From Apodospora peruviana (taxonomy: Eukaryota; Ascomycota; Sordariomycetes; Sordariales; Lasiosphaeriaceae), in contig JAUEDM010000001.1 in NCBI GenBank assembly GCA_033439685.1, forward strand, positions 6,510,001 to 6,574,000: DNA of 64,000 nucleotides, read 5' to 3'. Under the pieces are notes generated by a model. The model made no database searches, was not told where the DNA came from, and saw only the letters and a program-made list of their open reading frames with translations. This document shows, piece by piece, positions 43,361-54,285 of the stretch (its first letter is position 1; each line of letters begins with the position of its first letter). The translations under genes were made by a program, and so were the position numbers.

Positions 43361-44268
43361 TCATAACTCATGGACATCTATCTCACTATCCTCGTTCTCC
43401 TCCGTATCGACATTAGCACTCTTGCGAGGCAGCGTAATCTCTTTCTTCTTCGCATCCTTAATCTGCCGCAGAACCAGACCTTGTCCCCGTTCTCCCTATC
43501 GTCCATACGCCTGGGTGTCTCGCCAAGCCACTGAATGGCGAAAAGTCACGGAACTCGTCCGCCCGAAATATCTCGGGCATCTCCAGCGGCTCGTAGCCAA
43601 TGTTCTCCACAGAGTGTCCGTGTTCTTGGGCACGATGCCGACGTCCCCAGGCATGTAGTCAAACGTCCGCACCGTGCCATCGGCCGCAATCACCGTTACG
43701 AGCGCGCCCCCAGGGATGAAGAAGGACCACTCGTCGGCGTTGTATTGCCAGTGATCGATCTCGCACAACTCGCCGAGGTCGATCACGAGGTGCGGCGCCG
43801 CCACAGTCGGGAATATCGGAAAATCAATCGAGTCGGGTATTTACTCTTGGCCACCTGATGTCTCTTTGGACTTCTTGACGTAGGTAACTTCTTGACGTAG
43901 GTACCTACTTACCAGGTACCTTCGGGCCATTCGTCGCTGGTGGAGCCCGGCCTCGAGCCCTGGAAGATGTATTTCTCCGACGCTGGGATGTGGGCAAACA
44001 CCTCGGGCGCAAGATGAAAGCTCTTGGCGATGACCGACTTGGGCGTGCCCTCTAGCACGTAGGCCCACTCGGCCAATGCAGCTCTCGTATGACACTCTCG
44101 TCCAGGCGCGTGTTGACCCCGGCAAGTTCGATACTCGCCGGAATCTACCGGACTGTGGTTTGGCGCGTCGATCCGCCCTTCTTCATGCGTAGTGTATATG
44201 CGGATCCACAAACGACCACCCGTGGTCACCCGACGCAAAAAATTACGAGTCTTCCAGTCATTCAGCAA
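43361..44268 (-). pseudogene. Bicupin (oxalate decarboxylase family) pseudogene
   Basis: Fragments of a fungal bicupin appear in order but in different frames. First come GVNTRLDESVIRELHW, then AEWAYVLEG in another frame, so bases including the metal His codons are lost. LEG is followed at once by TPKSVIAKSFHLAPEVFAHI, removing about 60 residues of cupin domain 1. ASEKYIFQGSRPGS follows. Cupin 2 has HWQYNADEWSFF, where HWH is expected, so a metal ligand is missing. After MPGDVGIVPKNT a one-base loss shifts the frame (GHSVENIGYEPLEMPEIFRA resumes in the next frame), and the C-terminal end (QIKDAKKKEITLPRKSANVD) lies in a third. An exact 17-bp tandem repeat sits at 43870-43903. It cannot encode an active enzyme. 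Confidence 0.8.
43870..43903. repeat. 17-bp exact tandem duplication inside bicupin pseudogene
   Basis: acttcttgacgtaggta occurs twice without spacer and runs into AGGTACCTACTTACC words. It lies where the linker between the two cupin domains should be. Confidence 0.8.
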
Positions 44269-44448
44269 GGGTTTTTATGAAGGATGGAGAAGGGCTATGG
44301 TTTATATATTATCTGTCGCCAGACGCCCAGCTAACTGACTCGTTCCAGCACTGCAGTCCATCGTCATTTCTTGTCCCGTGACAGGCATCGTCAACACACC
44401 CAATCAAGTTAACCGGCACTGCAACATATCTGAGCCAGGAGGGCAACC

Positions 44449-45340
44449 ATGAGCCGAGTCGGTGAGAGCATGGATGAGGGGCGCCCATTGCTTGGATTGC
44501 GGAAGCCGGCATCGTCGTCCTCGTTTGTCGCAAGATGGAAGAAACATTTGGTGGCCGACGTGGACCGGAAATGGGCCGACGTCGTGCTCGTGCTATGCTA
44601 TTTCATCACCGGCCTGCTTGACAGCTCCTCCATCTCGGTCTGGGGTTCCTTTGTTTCCATGCAGACAGGTGAGCTCTATCGACGCGAAAGAGCCACATTC
44701 CAAGTCTAACATGCCGTTTTCGGGGACAGGTAATACCGTGTACATTGGCCTGGGCCTGGCCGCACCGAGTGAGTCGACACGCTGGATCAAGTCGGGGGTA
44801 TCGGTCCTCTCCTTTTGCGCTGGTTCCTTCATCTTCAGCCGCTTCCACCGCTTCTTTTCGCCCAAGCGCCGGTGGGTGCTGTGCGCATCCTTTGCCGCGC
44901 AGCTCGTCTTCACCGTCAGCGCGGCCACCATCGTCACAGTCTTCGGGACGCCGCCGGCGGTCAAGGAGGACGGTAGCATTGGGTGGCACGTGCTGCTGCC
45001 CATCGCGCTGGTCGCTTTCCAGAGCTGCGGCCAGGCGGTCACGAGCAGGGCGCTCAGGTACAATGCCCTCACGAGCGTCGTGCTGACCAGCATCTACTGC
45101 GATCTGTTTTCTGACGCCGAGCTTTTCGGTCTGCTGAACACGGAGCGGAACCGCAGGGTGGGTGCGCCGCTGTGCCTGCTGGCTGGAGCGTTTGTGGGTG
45201 GGAAATTTGCGCACAGCTCATTTGGCGTCGCCGGGGCGCTGTGGGCGGCGTCGGTTCTCAAGACGGTGATTGTCATGGTGTGGCTGATTTGGCCTGCCAA
45301 GCACCCGACTGTTTCCGAGGAAAGTCAAAGGGGTTGTTGA
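44449..45340 (+). CDS. DUF1275 (YoaK-family) membrane protein
   Basis: Two exons (44449-44668 and 44730-45340), joined over a 61-nt GTGAGC...CAG intron, give 276 residues. After a polar N-terminus come VLVLCYFITGLLDSSSISVWGSFVSMQTGNTVYIGLGL, the conserved first helices of DUF1275. About five to six more hydrophobic segments follow, including the family-typical GQAVTSRALRYNALTSVVLTSIYCDL and the late GAFVGGKFAHSSFGVAGALWAA. The family is widespread in bacteria and fungi; its substrate is unknown. The intron sits exactly within the conserved MQTG|NTV motif, which supports the join. It is divergent from the bicupin pseudogene, separated by about 180 bp. Confidence 0.87.
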
Positions 45341-46510
45341 GTTCGGGGTGTGTCTCTGACAAATTTGTTAACGGCCGACAAGTAAGCCCAACTAGGAGTG
45401 TTGGAGTCCCCGATTTATCAAACTGTCCGCAACTGGCCACCGGAAAGCATATCTTCTGACCAAGGTATTCTCATGCGAGGGGTGACACAGGTGATAACTA
45501 GAAAGGTTCGGTACGGAAGCCATGGCCAAGCGGGTAGAACCATGGCAAGGCTCAAGAGATCACTGGTTGTCAGCATGATTTATAGCCAGAAGTAGAGAGC
45601 AAACTCGGTGACATTTGAGCAGCAATGCAAAGTCAGAGTTAAGATATCTCTTGCTCATCATCCCTTGCCTCTCCTGATGCATTTATCAAGTGAATTGAAG
45701 AATAAGCTGAAGATGAACCCACTTATGAAGTCCAAGTAGGTAATTACTCGAGATGCAGTTGAGTTCAATCTCATGTGGACAGTAGAGCTGCGAAATATCA
45801 CTTCCTATGAAAGCTGGTCGTGTGATATGCTTTACAAACGAGGATGGCAATACATCATTTAAGCTTAATCTCTTAAGAAGTACAGTGTTTTGTAATCGGA
45901 TCTTCATCATGTTGAAAGACCAATAAGTAAGCATAAGGTAGTCTGAGTCACTTGCCGACGATTCGCTGATTTAAAATCATGAAAATTGGCTGAGGCTATC
46001 TTCGGCCAGCCGTATTTGGGAATCAACTGCATTGCTTGGGTATGATGCACCCGGTCCAACAACATCCCGTTCCATTAACTACATGTACACACACTTCCCT
46101 TGTCCACCAATTGCATCTGGTGTATCTGCTTTGCCATCTATCCAGAGTTCAATCTTACACTATATTCATTTATCCTCCGAAAAAGAAAATCAGGCAAACG
46201 TCGGTGTATTATTCCATCTCAAGTCGCTTCTCACCTCCAGATTTCATAATGGATCCCAAAACGGTGTGCGAACTTGCCAATCGGGGTTAACGATATGGCA
46301 CGAATGTACGCCTTGATGATTGATGGCGATTGTTTGATGGCTTCCGGACCGATGACATCACGCTTTCATCGGGTTTTCCGCTGTGAGGGGCTCCTTCTTC
46401 TCACCGAACTTTAGGAGTCGGTGAACATGCATTCGGCCCTTTCCCTTCGATTACCTTCCGATTTGTCCACTCCAAAAATATCGAACCACTCAGCCCACAA
46501 AAACGCAACC
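45341..46510. other. Intergenic, AT-rich in its middle
   Basis: No supported gene; about 45600-46050 is AT-richer than the surroundings with no sustained frames. The right end is the promoter of the next gene. Confidence 0.45.
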
Positions 46511-47730
46511 ATGACGCCCTCAACCAAAGCTTCCGCCAAGCACGATGAGGACGCCGCTCTTCCTTCATCGGAAGCTGCGCCAGGATCCAAGCACAAGCCT
46601 GATGACGCTGAGCCAGAGTCTCACGAAATCAAGCGAACAAAGACAACCACCGAGAAAGGCCAGATGACGATAGAGGAATCAATGAAGAATGCCGGCTCTT
46701 CTAAGCACAGTAACAAGAAGGGGAACCATGAGCCCGAGGACGACGCAAAGGAGGCCAAGTCGAAACTGTCGGCGTCGGAAGACACAGGCAGCGCTGTCGA
46801 ACCACACGGCCGTGATGGTTTCGAGACCGTGCCAGCGAGCATTCTTGAAAAAGGCATCATCTACTTCTTCTTCCGTGGTCGGGTGAACATCGACGAACCG
46901 TCCAACGTCGACGACATAGCCCGCAGCTACATTCTCCTCCGTCCCATCGAGAAGGATGCCAAGCTTGGAAGCGGTCCAATTGGCGATGCTGGCAACAGCC
47001 GGCTGTGCGCCATCCCAAAGAAGGTGCTTCCACAGAGCGGCAGGGACAGATGGATCTCGTTTGTTGAGAAGGCGGGTGCATCTTTCCAGCAGCTCAAAGA
47101 CGAGTTTCTGTCGTCATCCGACTACGAGACCAAAACCGCAGGCACGAGGCACTCTCCAGCCGCGACCCCTGTGGGCGAGGGGGTGTACGCCATCACCAGC
47201 ACAGGACGAGAGAGCCATCTGGTCTACATGTTGACGCTGCCTGAGAAGCTGGGAGAGGTGCAGAAAGAAATTGGCCTGAGAGAGAAGGGCAGCTTCATTA
47301 TCAGCACCAAGAACCCGGAATACCCAGCCCCGGCCAATGCGCGACTGCCCAAGAGTGCTGAGTATCCTGAGGAGTAATATGTGCACCCATTTGATTTGTT
47401 GTCGAGGAGAAGCAACTGACGCACATTTTCTCTGTCAGAGTCCAAAAGGAGTTCCGATCTCTGCGCTGGATGCCCACGCAGCCGAAGCACCTAGACTTTG
47501 TCAGTACACAATTCCTGCTCGTTGGCGAATCATCAGGGGTCGATAAGGCTCTAGAGCCACAGAAGGAAGACCAGACGAAGGAGAACGCTGAGCCAATCGA
47601 CGAGTTGGAGAAGCTGGAGGAAGAAGATACAAAGCGCATGAGTGGCCTGAGCAAAGATGACGCGACCAGCATCTTTGCCGACCTTGAGGTGCATGCGAAT
47701 GATTATCCGAAGCTGCAGACGACATTTTGA
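46511..47730 (+). CDS. Conserved fungal charged protein (often named 'BTB domain transcription factor')
   Basis: Two exons (46511-47373 and 47439-47730), joined over a 65-nt GTAATA...CAG intron with frame continuity (EYPEE|VQKEFRSLRW), give about 384 residues. The first 110 residues are Lys/Glu/Ser-rich and disordered, with a KRTK patch. The folded core starts FETVPASILEKGIIYFFFRGRVN, then SYILLRPIEKDAKLGSGPIG, LCAIPKKVLPQSGRDRW and YMLTLPEKLGEVQKEIGL. The C-terminus is acidic. I recall this core from a fungal family that automatic annotation labels a BTB factor, but no BTB fold is evident here, so no function is assigned. An in-frame upstream ATG at 46427 is an alternative start. Confidence 0.75.
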
Positions 47731-48406
47731 TTCCTCTTTGCGAGGGGAAAAACTGGATATATTGAGGCGAGGAGTGTGTGCCTGTGGCTGCTGAGCTGGC
47801 TAAATGGCCGAGATGACAGGAGAAAAGAAAGATGTGTTGCACAGCATCACTGCCATCGAATATAAGGAAGGTAACTTATTCTCCGCTGAAATCAAGCATC
47901 AGGTTCCAGTGCCTTTATGCATATGCTAGATGGTCTTCTACACGTGTCGATGAGGTACATGACCACGGGTTGTTATTAGTCCGGCCTTCTAAGTGACCTA
48001 CCTTGGTCACTTCTGATATCATCCAAGGCTCCTTCCCCTCACGGAGCTGCATGGCAAAGGCAAATCCAATACTTTAGCCAATCGCTCATATTTAACACCG
48101 GAGAACCTTGGCCGATCCCGCCCATCAACGAATCTCGGGAAGGCATTCTACCATTACATTTAGGGGTAGCACCATGTATAGGTGTGAAGGTCGCCACATG
48201 AGGAGGGAGTGAAAGGGGCTGGTAGCATCTCCTTTGGCTCGGCACATCTACTGCCATCACCACTCCAAACTTCTCATAACTTGAACAACCAAGCCCCTCA
48301 TTCTCTTCCTTCTTTCCACCTGATGACTTTTCTTCTGTCTCCTATGTACTGACTGTCTCATCGAAATTCGTAGCTGCTAACGGTCCAAATTATTTACATC
48401 ACAACC
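47731..48406. other. Intergenic between charged protein and MFS pump
   Basis: Nothing recognised apart from promoter-like C/T-rich sequence at about 48280-48360. Confidence 0.5.
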
Positions 48407-50781
48407 ATGGAAACAGCGGCGGTGGACGACAAGACAACTCGCAAGACGACTCATAATGATTCCCTGCGCAATTTCACCTCGGCAGAGACTGCGATCCCTG
48501 CTGCACAACTTGAACATCGGGAGATTATGGTAGTAATTCCGATCGAGGAGGAGGCTCATCAAGGGGATGCTCACGTCAACTTGAGCTGGAGATCTTGGGT
48601 AGGTCGATAATCTTATGCTGGTCTTTACGAACGTGTCCACTAACACCCGGCGGTGATTAATTAGCTCGTGGTGTTTATAAGTTGCTTTGCGTAAGTCCCA
48701 AACACCGGCCAAGCGAGAACTTGTCATTAAATCCGAGATTCTACTTCTTCCGTGGTTGGGAACGGCAGCATCCTGGCCCAAATTTACGTCGTCGTGGCAG
48801 CCAGTTCCGTCGTTGCGTTTATTGTCCGCGACGTGGGAGATCCGTCGTTGGCAGGATGGATCATTCAGGTACATACTATTTTCATTTTATGAGTGAGGGT
48901 CTGTCGAGTATTACATACAGATACTAACTGACAAACTTGCAGGGCCCCCTCCTGATGCAAAGTGTCCTGTCGCCAATCGTAGGACGTCTATCGGACGTCG
49001 TCGACCGGAAGTATCTCGCGGCCACACCCCCTCTGATTGCGTTTGCCGGCGCCGTTGTGTCTGCCCGGTAAGTAATTATCTAGGTACCATATACCACCTT
49101 TCTCTGCCGTCTATCTTGGGGGAGGTTGTTGACTTCCTCCAGCGCAACCTCGATGAACATGTTGATAGGAGGCGGCATTCTCATTGGGAGTACCCTGTCG
49201 ACAATCTCCATCGTTCAGGCGATACCCTCGGAGATCCTACCACTCAAGTACCGTGCCCTTGCCAACGGGTTTGCCTTTGTTGGAGGGAATATTGGGGGGA
49301 TGTGAGTGATGACCTTGTTTTTGTCCCTGGTTTCCTTGAACCCGACTGACAGGCTTCTCTTGCCCCGGAAATATAGTATCGGCGGAATAGGAGCTGGCGC
49401 AGTCACTAACGTCAGCGCCGGAGGCTGGCGATACATCTTTTGGATGCAAGCGGCCTTTCACGGTGCGACCTCTTTGGGTCTTTTTCTCTTCTACTGGCCA
49501 CCCAAGATCCAACGACCCAAGATGTCGCTCAAGGAAATGATTTGGGCCATTGACCCCATCGGGTCTTTGCTGTTTATCTTCGGCGCAACGTTGATACTTC
49601 TCGCGCTGGACTGGGCCGGTGGAGCATACAGCTGGTCAGATGCCCATGTGGCAGCGCCTCTGACTATCGGGCTCGTATTACTTGTCACGTTCTGTCTCTA
49701 TGGTGAATTTCGCATCTTTTTCACTGCTGGCCTCAATGACCAGTCCAGCTGACAAGTTGATCACCAGAATGGAAAGGACGGACAGACGGCCTCGTCGCGC
49801 ACGTCTTCTTCCACCGCGATAGGAATTTTGCGCTCTCAGTCTTTGCGTTCGGCGTCGAGGGCTGGATCTTCTACAGCGCCGTCAACGCGATCACGCCACA
49901 GCTCATTCTCAACTTGGGCTTCGAGACCGACGCGTGGCGCATCAGCGTGCGGCAGCAGTCGTTCGCGCTGAGCAGCCTGCTCTCTTCCCTCGTCGTGACC
50001 TGGTACTCGACCCGCTTCAAGGACCTCAAGACGCCGTTGCTGGTCACCTGGGCGCTGTTTTTGGTGATGACCATCTGCTACTCTGCCTTGCAGCCGGGCT
50101 GGGACAAGGCGCAGATTGGGCTTAATGTCATTGGTGGCATTGGGCAATCTGGACCGCTGACTCTGTTGGTTGCGTGTGTGCAGTTTACGAGGTTAGTCCT
50201 TCTTTTATTTTTTATTTATTTTCTTTTTCTTCTTACGATCTTTTCCTGAGTTGAATGGTGCTGGTATGTATGTCGGTGCTAAATAGTCCTTTTGTCTACT
50301 TCGTATTAGTCCGCACGCGTATATCAGTACAGCAACCGGCCTCGCGTTCAGTGCCAGAGCCATTGGGGGTGCATTTGGAAGTGCCGTCCTCGACGCCATC
50401 ATCCACGGCCACATGGCAGCCAACTACGCGCCGGCGGTTGGAGCAGCAGCCATTGAGGCAGGTCTACCCGGCGACAGCGTCGAGGCACTTTTGGCGGGCC
50501 TGGCTCTTGGAGCTGTCGGCGATCCCGCCATCCCAGGGGCAACATCAGGTGTATGGGCCGCTGCCGTGGCGGAGAGCCACGCGCAGTATGCAGCTGCATA
50601 TCGACTCGCCTGGGCCTCCATTATTCCGTTCGTGGTCCTGGCCATTATAGCGGTGGCGCTCCTCAATGGGGTCGGCGACTTGATGACGGAGAAGGTAGAG
50701 GCCACTGTTGAGCTTGTACGAGAGGATCATGTCGAGAATGATGGTAAGGCATCAGCTCAAGCGTTTGAGAAGTTGGCCTAG
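48407..50781 (+). CDS. TRI12-like MFS transporter (14-helix type)
   Basis: Eight exons: 48407-48598, 48665-48690 (26 nt), 48769-48868, 48943-49067, 49143-49301, 49377-49702, 49768-50191 and 50310-50781. All joins keep frame, giving about 607 residues. The chain follows the fungal trichothecene efflux pump-like MFS pattern: a polar N-terminus, LSWRSWLVVFISCFAILAQ, GRLSDVVDRKYL (motif A), GGGILIGSTLSTISIVQA, ALANGFAFVGGNIGG, GGWRYIFWMQA, SFALSSLLSSL and the late PHAYISTATGLAFSARAIGG. It probably exports a metabolite or takes up siderophores at the plasma membrane. TRI12 is a family name only; no toxin biosynthesis genes lie nearby. The 26-nt second exon is unusual but needed for TM1. Confidence 0.87.
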
Positions 50782-51181
50782 GGGGCTTATTTACCATGGA
50801 TTCTTATTGAGTTGGCCATGCCTATTTTGTTTGTTATGTACTTGTATCTTACCTCAAACTTTCGGCACTGCTCCTTGCTGGATCTCCGGGACTATAGGTA
50901 TGAAGTTCTGTTGCGCTCTTCACGAGCCTCAACAAGAAGAAATACACACCTTACGGATGTCTTGCAACCAGTTATTAGACCACCACTGCATACCAATACC
51001 ACACAACCAGCATTGACTTCACTCTTCGCAATTTTGAAAAGCGGGACCCGAATGGCAGTGCAACTCGTCGGGATACTGTTAAGAGGTCACCCGTGACCAG
51101 TCAGAGACCGGGTGGGAGAAGACTCCCAAACATACCAACTTCCTCCCTGGTTCATAAGTAGAGGTTCACAACAAGTACATC
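50782..51181. other. Intergenic
   Basis: 3' flank of the MFS gene and 5' flank of the 5S gene; no gene supported. Confidence 0.5.
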
Positions 51182-51300
51182 ACATACGGCCATAGATAGT
51201 GGAAAGCTCGGGATCCCGTCCGCTCTCCCATAGATAAGCCACTAATCGCCAGACTAGTAGTTGGGTCGGTGACGACCAGCGAATCCCCGGTGCTGTATGT
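51182..51300 (+). rRNA. 5S rRNA gene, full length
   Basis: 119 nt starting ACATACGGCCATAGATAGTGG and ending TGCTGTATGT, with CTCGGGATCCCGTCCGC, ATAGATAAGCCACTAATCG, TAGTTGGGTCGGTGACGACC and AGCGAATCCCC in the expected order. The terminal stem (ACATAC with GTATGT) pairs perfectly. A Pol III-type T-run (ctttttacctttt) follows. It is the only copy in the window with the standard fungal length and so the likeliest functional one. Confidence 0.88.
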
Positions 51301-54285
51301 CTTTTTACCTTTTCTTTTTTATTTTAAAAAAAATACTGCTCAGTCTCTTTTACTTCCGAGTTCTTTTTCCATTCTGCCATCTCCTCCCCGGCAACATAAA
51401 ACTGAACACCTTCGCGGGAAATAATCACCTACCCTCTCCCTCTAGCTTTATTCACAATTACCTTACAAAACAGCCCGCCTCTTGTGTCCGTGGGGTTACT
51501 ACTTTCTCTCTCTTCATCATACTGGAAAGGGTACGGTTTTCCCCTTAATTTTTCAGGCACAGATATTGAGCGTAGTTCCATCCAGCACCCTGCTTACCCA
51601 GAAGTCCATGGTACACAAGAGAGACACTTTGGTTTCAAAAGACCTGATTAGGCACCTTTCCAAGCTCGCGTGACTTAATACTCAAAACGCAGCGCCTGTC
51701 TCGGTTAGTCCTCAACCCGTTCAACATCATGATTTGGGCACCTAAGCTCAGACATTTCCTTGTACGACACACAGAGAATTATCAGATCTCAGATACAGAG
51801 ATTGCGCCGCGGCGTCGCGACGGAACCCGACGCCAGCCGCGGCAGAAGCAAAGTTTTCATCCCTCCTTCATCCCCATGAGCCCAACCAAGTTCGGCGGCC
51901 AGTTTCCGTTTGGTGACACGAGAACTGCATTGCAACCCGGGAAAAGCTGACAAGCAGCCACACCCGCCAACCGCCGTCGGCTTTTCTAGCTATTTCCTCC
52001 CCGTGCATCTATACACCCCAAACCCAGTAATAGGGTTACGTTTGTACAGATTCTAGCTGGCACTAACAAGTACCTCGCTACGTGAGGTTGCAGCAAGAGG
52101 CTTTTTGGCTCGGCATACATACCACGTCTTGTCTATCTTATTAGGTTGTCATTTTTCTTTGGGAACCATTCCGTGCAGCTAGTTCTAGCTAGGTACCAAC
52201 GACACTTGTTGCCATGTTCTGCTGTGAGTGCTGTCGTTGTGTGTTGAACCAAAAACACCTTGCTTCCACCAGACGAGGAGAAAGGGAGGCGGAGAAACAG
52301 CTTGTCGGCTTCTCACTCTCCTGCTTGGCAGGACAGGGAAGAAAGAAAGAAAAGTGGGTGGACTTTGTTGCATTTGGCAACGCCCGCTCGTGAGATGGAC
52401 TACGGACTACTGCGCAGTGATTATGTTATGCGAGGAGCTAATGTCGTGTGCCGTTGTTGGTGCAAACAGCAGCCCATATGGGACGAAAGCGGGCTTACAA
52501 GCATCTGATCTGTGGGGGGGGGGGGGGGGGGGGGGGTTTCCCCCTTTCTCTCACCGCCAGCCCTTGCATGGCGCTTAAAGTGATGTTGGCTATTCAGGTA
52601 AGTTATCAAAATCCAAAAAGACTTATGCCGAGTAATAATTTCTTGGTTGCTGGCAGCTGCAAAATGCAAGCTGAACAAAGATTAGTAATAAAAGGGAATG
52701 AGGGGCTTGGAATCATGTATTCCGTACAGTATCATTGAAGTCAGACTAGCTTAGGTTTGGGTTTGTAATAGCCCGAGTTTCCGAGAGCAAAGAACGATGA
52801 TGACCCGAAGTTTGCACTTTGCAGAGACCTCGGAGTCAATAAATAGTTTGCTCGTCGCAAACGTGACCGCTTCACCAGACACCACCCACCGTACCAAAGC
52901 TGCATTCCGCGGACATGGGCAGGCCCTGTCGTTAGTTGGCGTTGCCAAGATGAAATGACGGATTGGGAACGGTAGTCGCAGTCGCTGGCAGGTCAGAAAG
53001 TCTGGCACTGGCTCGGACTGGATCTAGTGATGTGGCCGGCATGCATGGGGCCATGCAGGGCAAGGATTGGTAGAGTGCGTGCATCATGCATGGATGATGG
53101 GGGTTACAGTTATTGCCCGCTCTCACCCTCCTTTTCCAATGTTCCGATTAGGACAGATATGTATGTACTGTACGGATTACATACCTACCTTACCTTAAGT
53201 GGCTACCTTGGCTGAAAGGCCCAACGCCAACACGGTAGTAACTGACATGGAAATCCGGCAATAGTGGATGTGTGCCATCGTCAGAAGCTTGCTTGAGAAA
53301 ATCGCTCAGGACCCGAATTTGGGCTGGCCACCGAGCCCTTACAACTTTGTTTCTCTGCATGTTCCCGTCAGCTGTTTAGTTAACTGCACTTTTTGAATCC
53401 ATGGAAGCGTTCGCTGCATCCATGCCCGGCACTAGGAGCCGTGGGGATGGGTCCGTCACCACCTCCTCCTCTCCACCCAGAAGAAGGCCCAGATGTGCAC
53501 TGACAGACTCGGACTATTCGGTTCCCGCCGAACGGCTCCGTTCTTAGCCTCTTCGTCGAGTCCGTGTACCTTGGCGACAGTGCCAAGCAAGGACAGAATT
53601 TACCCTTCTTTCTCTTTCTTCCCCTCGTGGTGGAAATTCCAGAGAGGCTCTAACTTTTGATTATTTCCCAACATCCTCAGGCTGAACCGTTATGGATTCT
53701 GGTACAGATTGCCAACAGATGGCCCAGGTTCAACTCTGAACCCGAAACTGGCATCTGGATCGACAGGAACCCTTGTAAGATCCACAATCCATCACAACGA
53801 CCACCTAAAGCGGTGCCGGTTTTCTGCTAACAGACATCTCGCGGGCCGGCTCCTGGGTCAGATCCTGCAGTGGCTTATAGCTTGACAGATCACGCGGCTA
53901 CCTCGCCCAGTCATATTGGTGGCTCGCCCTGCAAGACTGTGGCTGGTGTAACCAATAAACCAGACCCAAAGTTTCTCGAGGTGTTTCAAGGTGTTAGGCA
54001 GATGCTCAGTAACTGTTCGACAAGACCGATATTTCAATCTCTTCGCCCCCAACCGGGGCAGAACCAAGCTGCCGGGTCCCAAACTCTGTCACTGGCAATT
54101 CCTGTTTATTAGATCAGTGGACCCACCAAAATCGGGATGCTCCCGAGTCTCTTATCCTCTGTTAGTCCAACTTGTTCAACTTCTGTGTAACCAGATATGC
54201 TCACTGATTCACCATCCCAGTCATATCTGACTGTGACTAGACGCAAACAACCCAGACCTTCGCTACGGGCGTAAAGGTCATAGGC
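51301..54285. other. Long gene-poor stretch with G23 homopolymer
   Basis: No supported gene. It holds a 23-G tract at 52514-52536 and a TACCTACCTTACCTTAAG word cluster at about 53170-53215. Confidence 0.5.
52514..52536. repeat. Poly-G tract (23 G)
   Basis: Uninterrupted run of 23 G followed by TTTCCCCC. It could form G-quadruplex structure or be a length-unstable or assembly-sensitive site. Confidence 0.85.
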
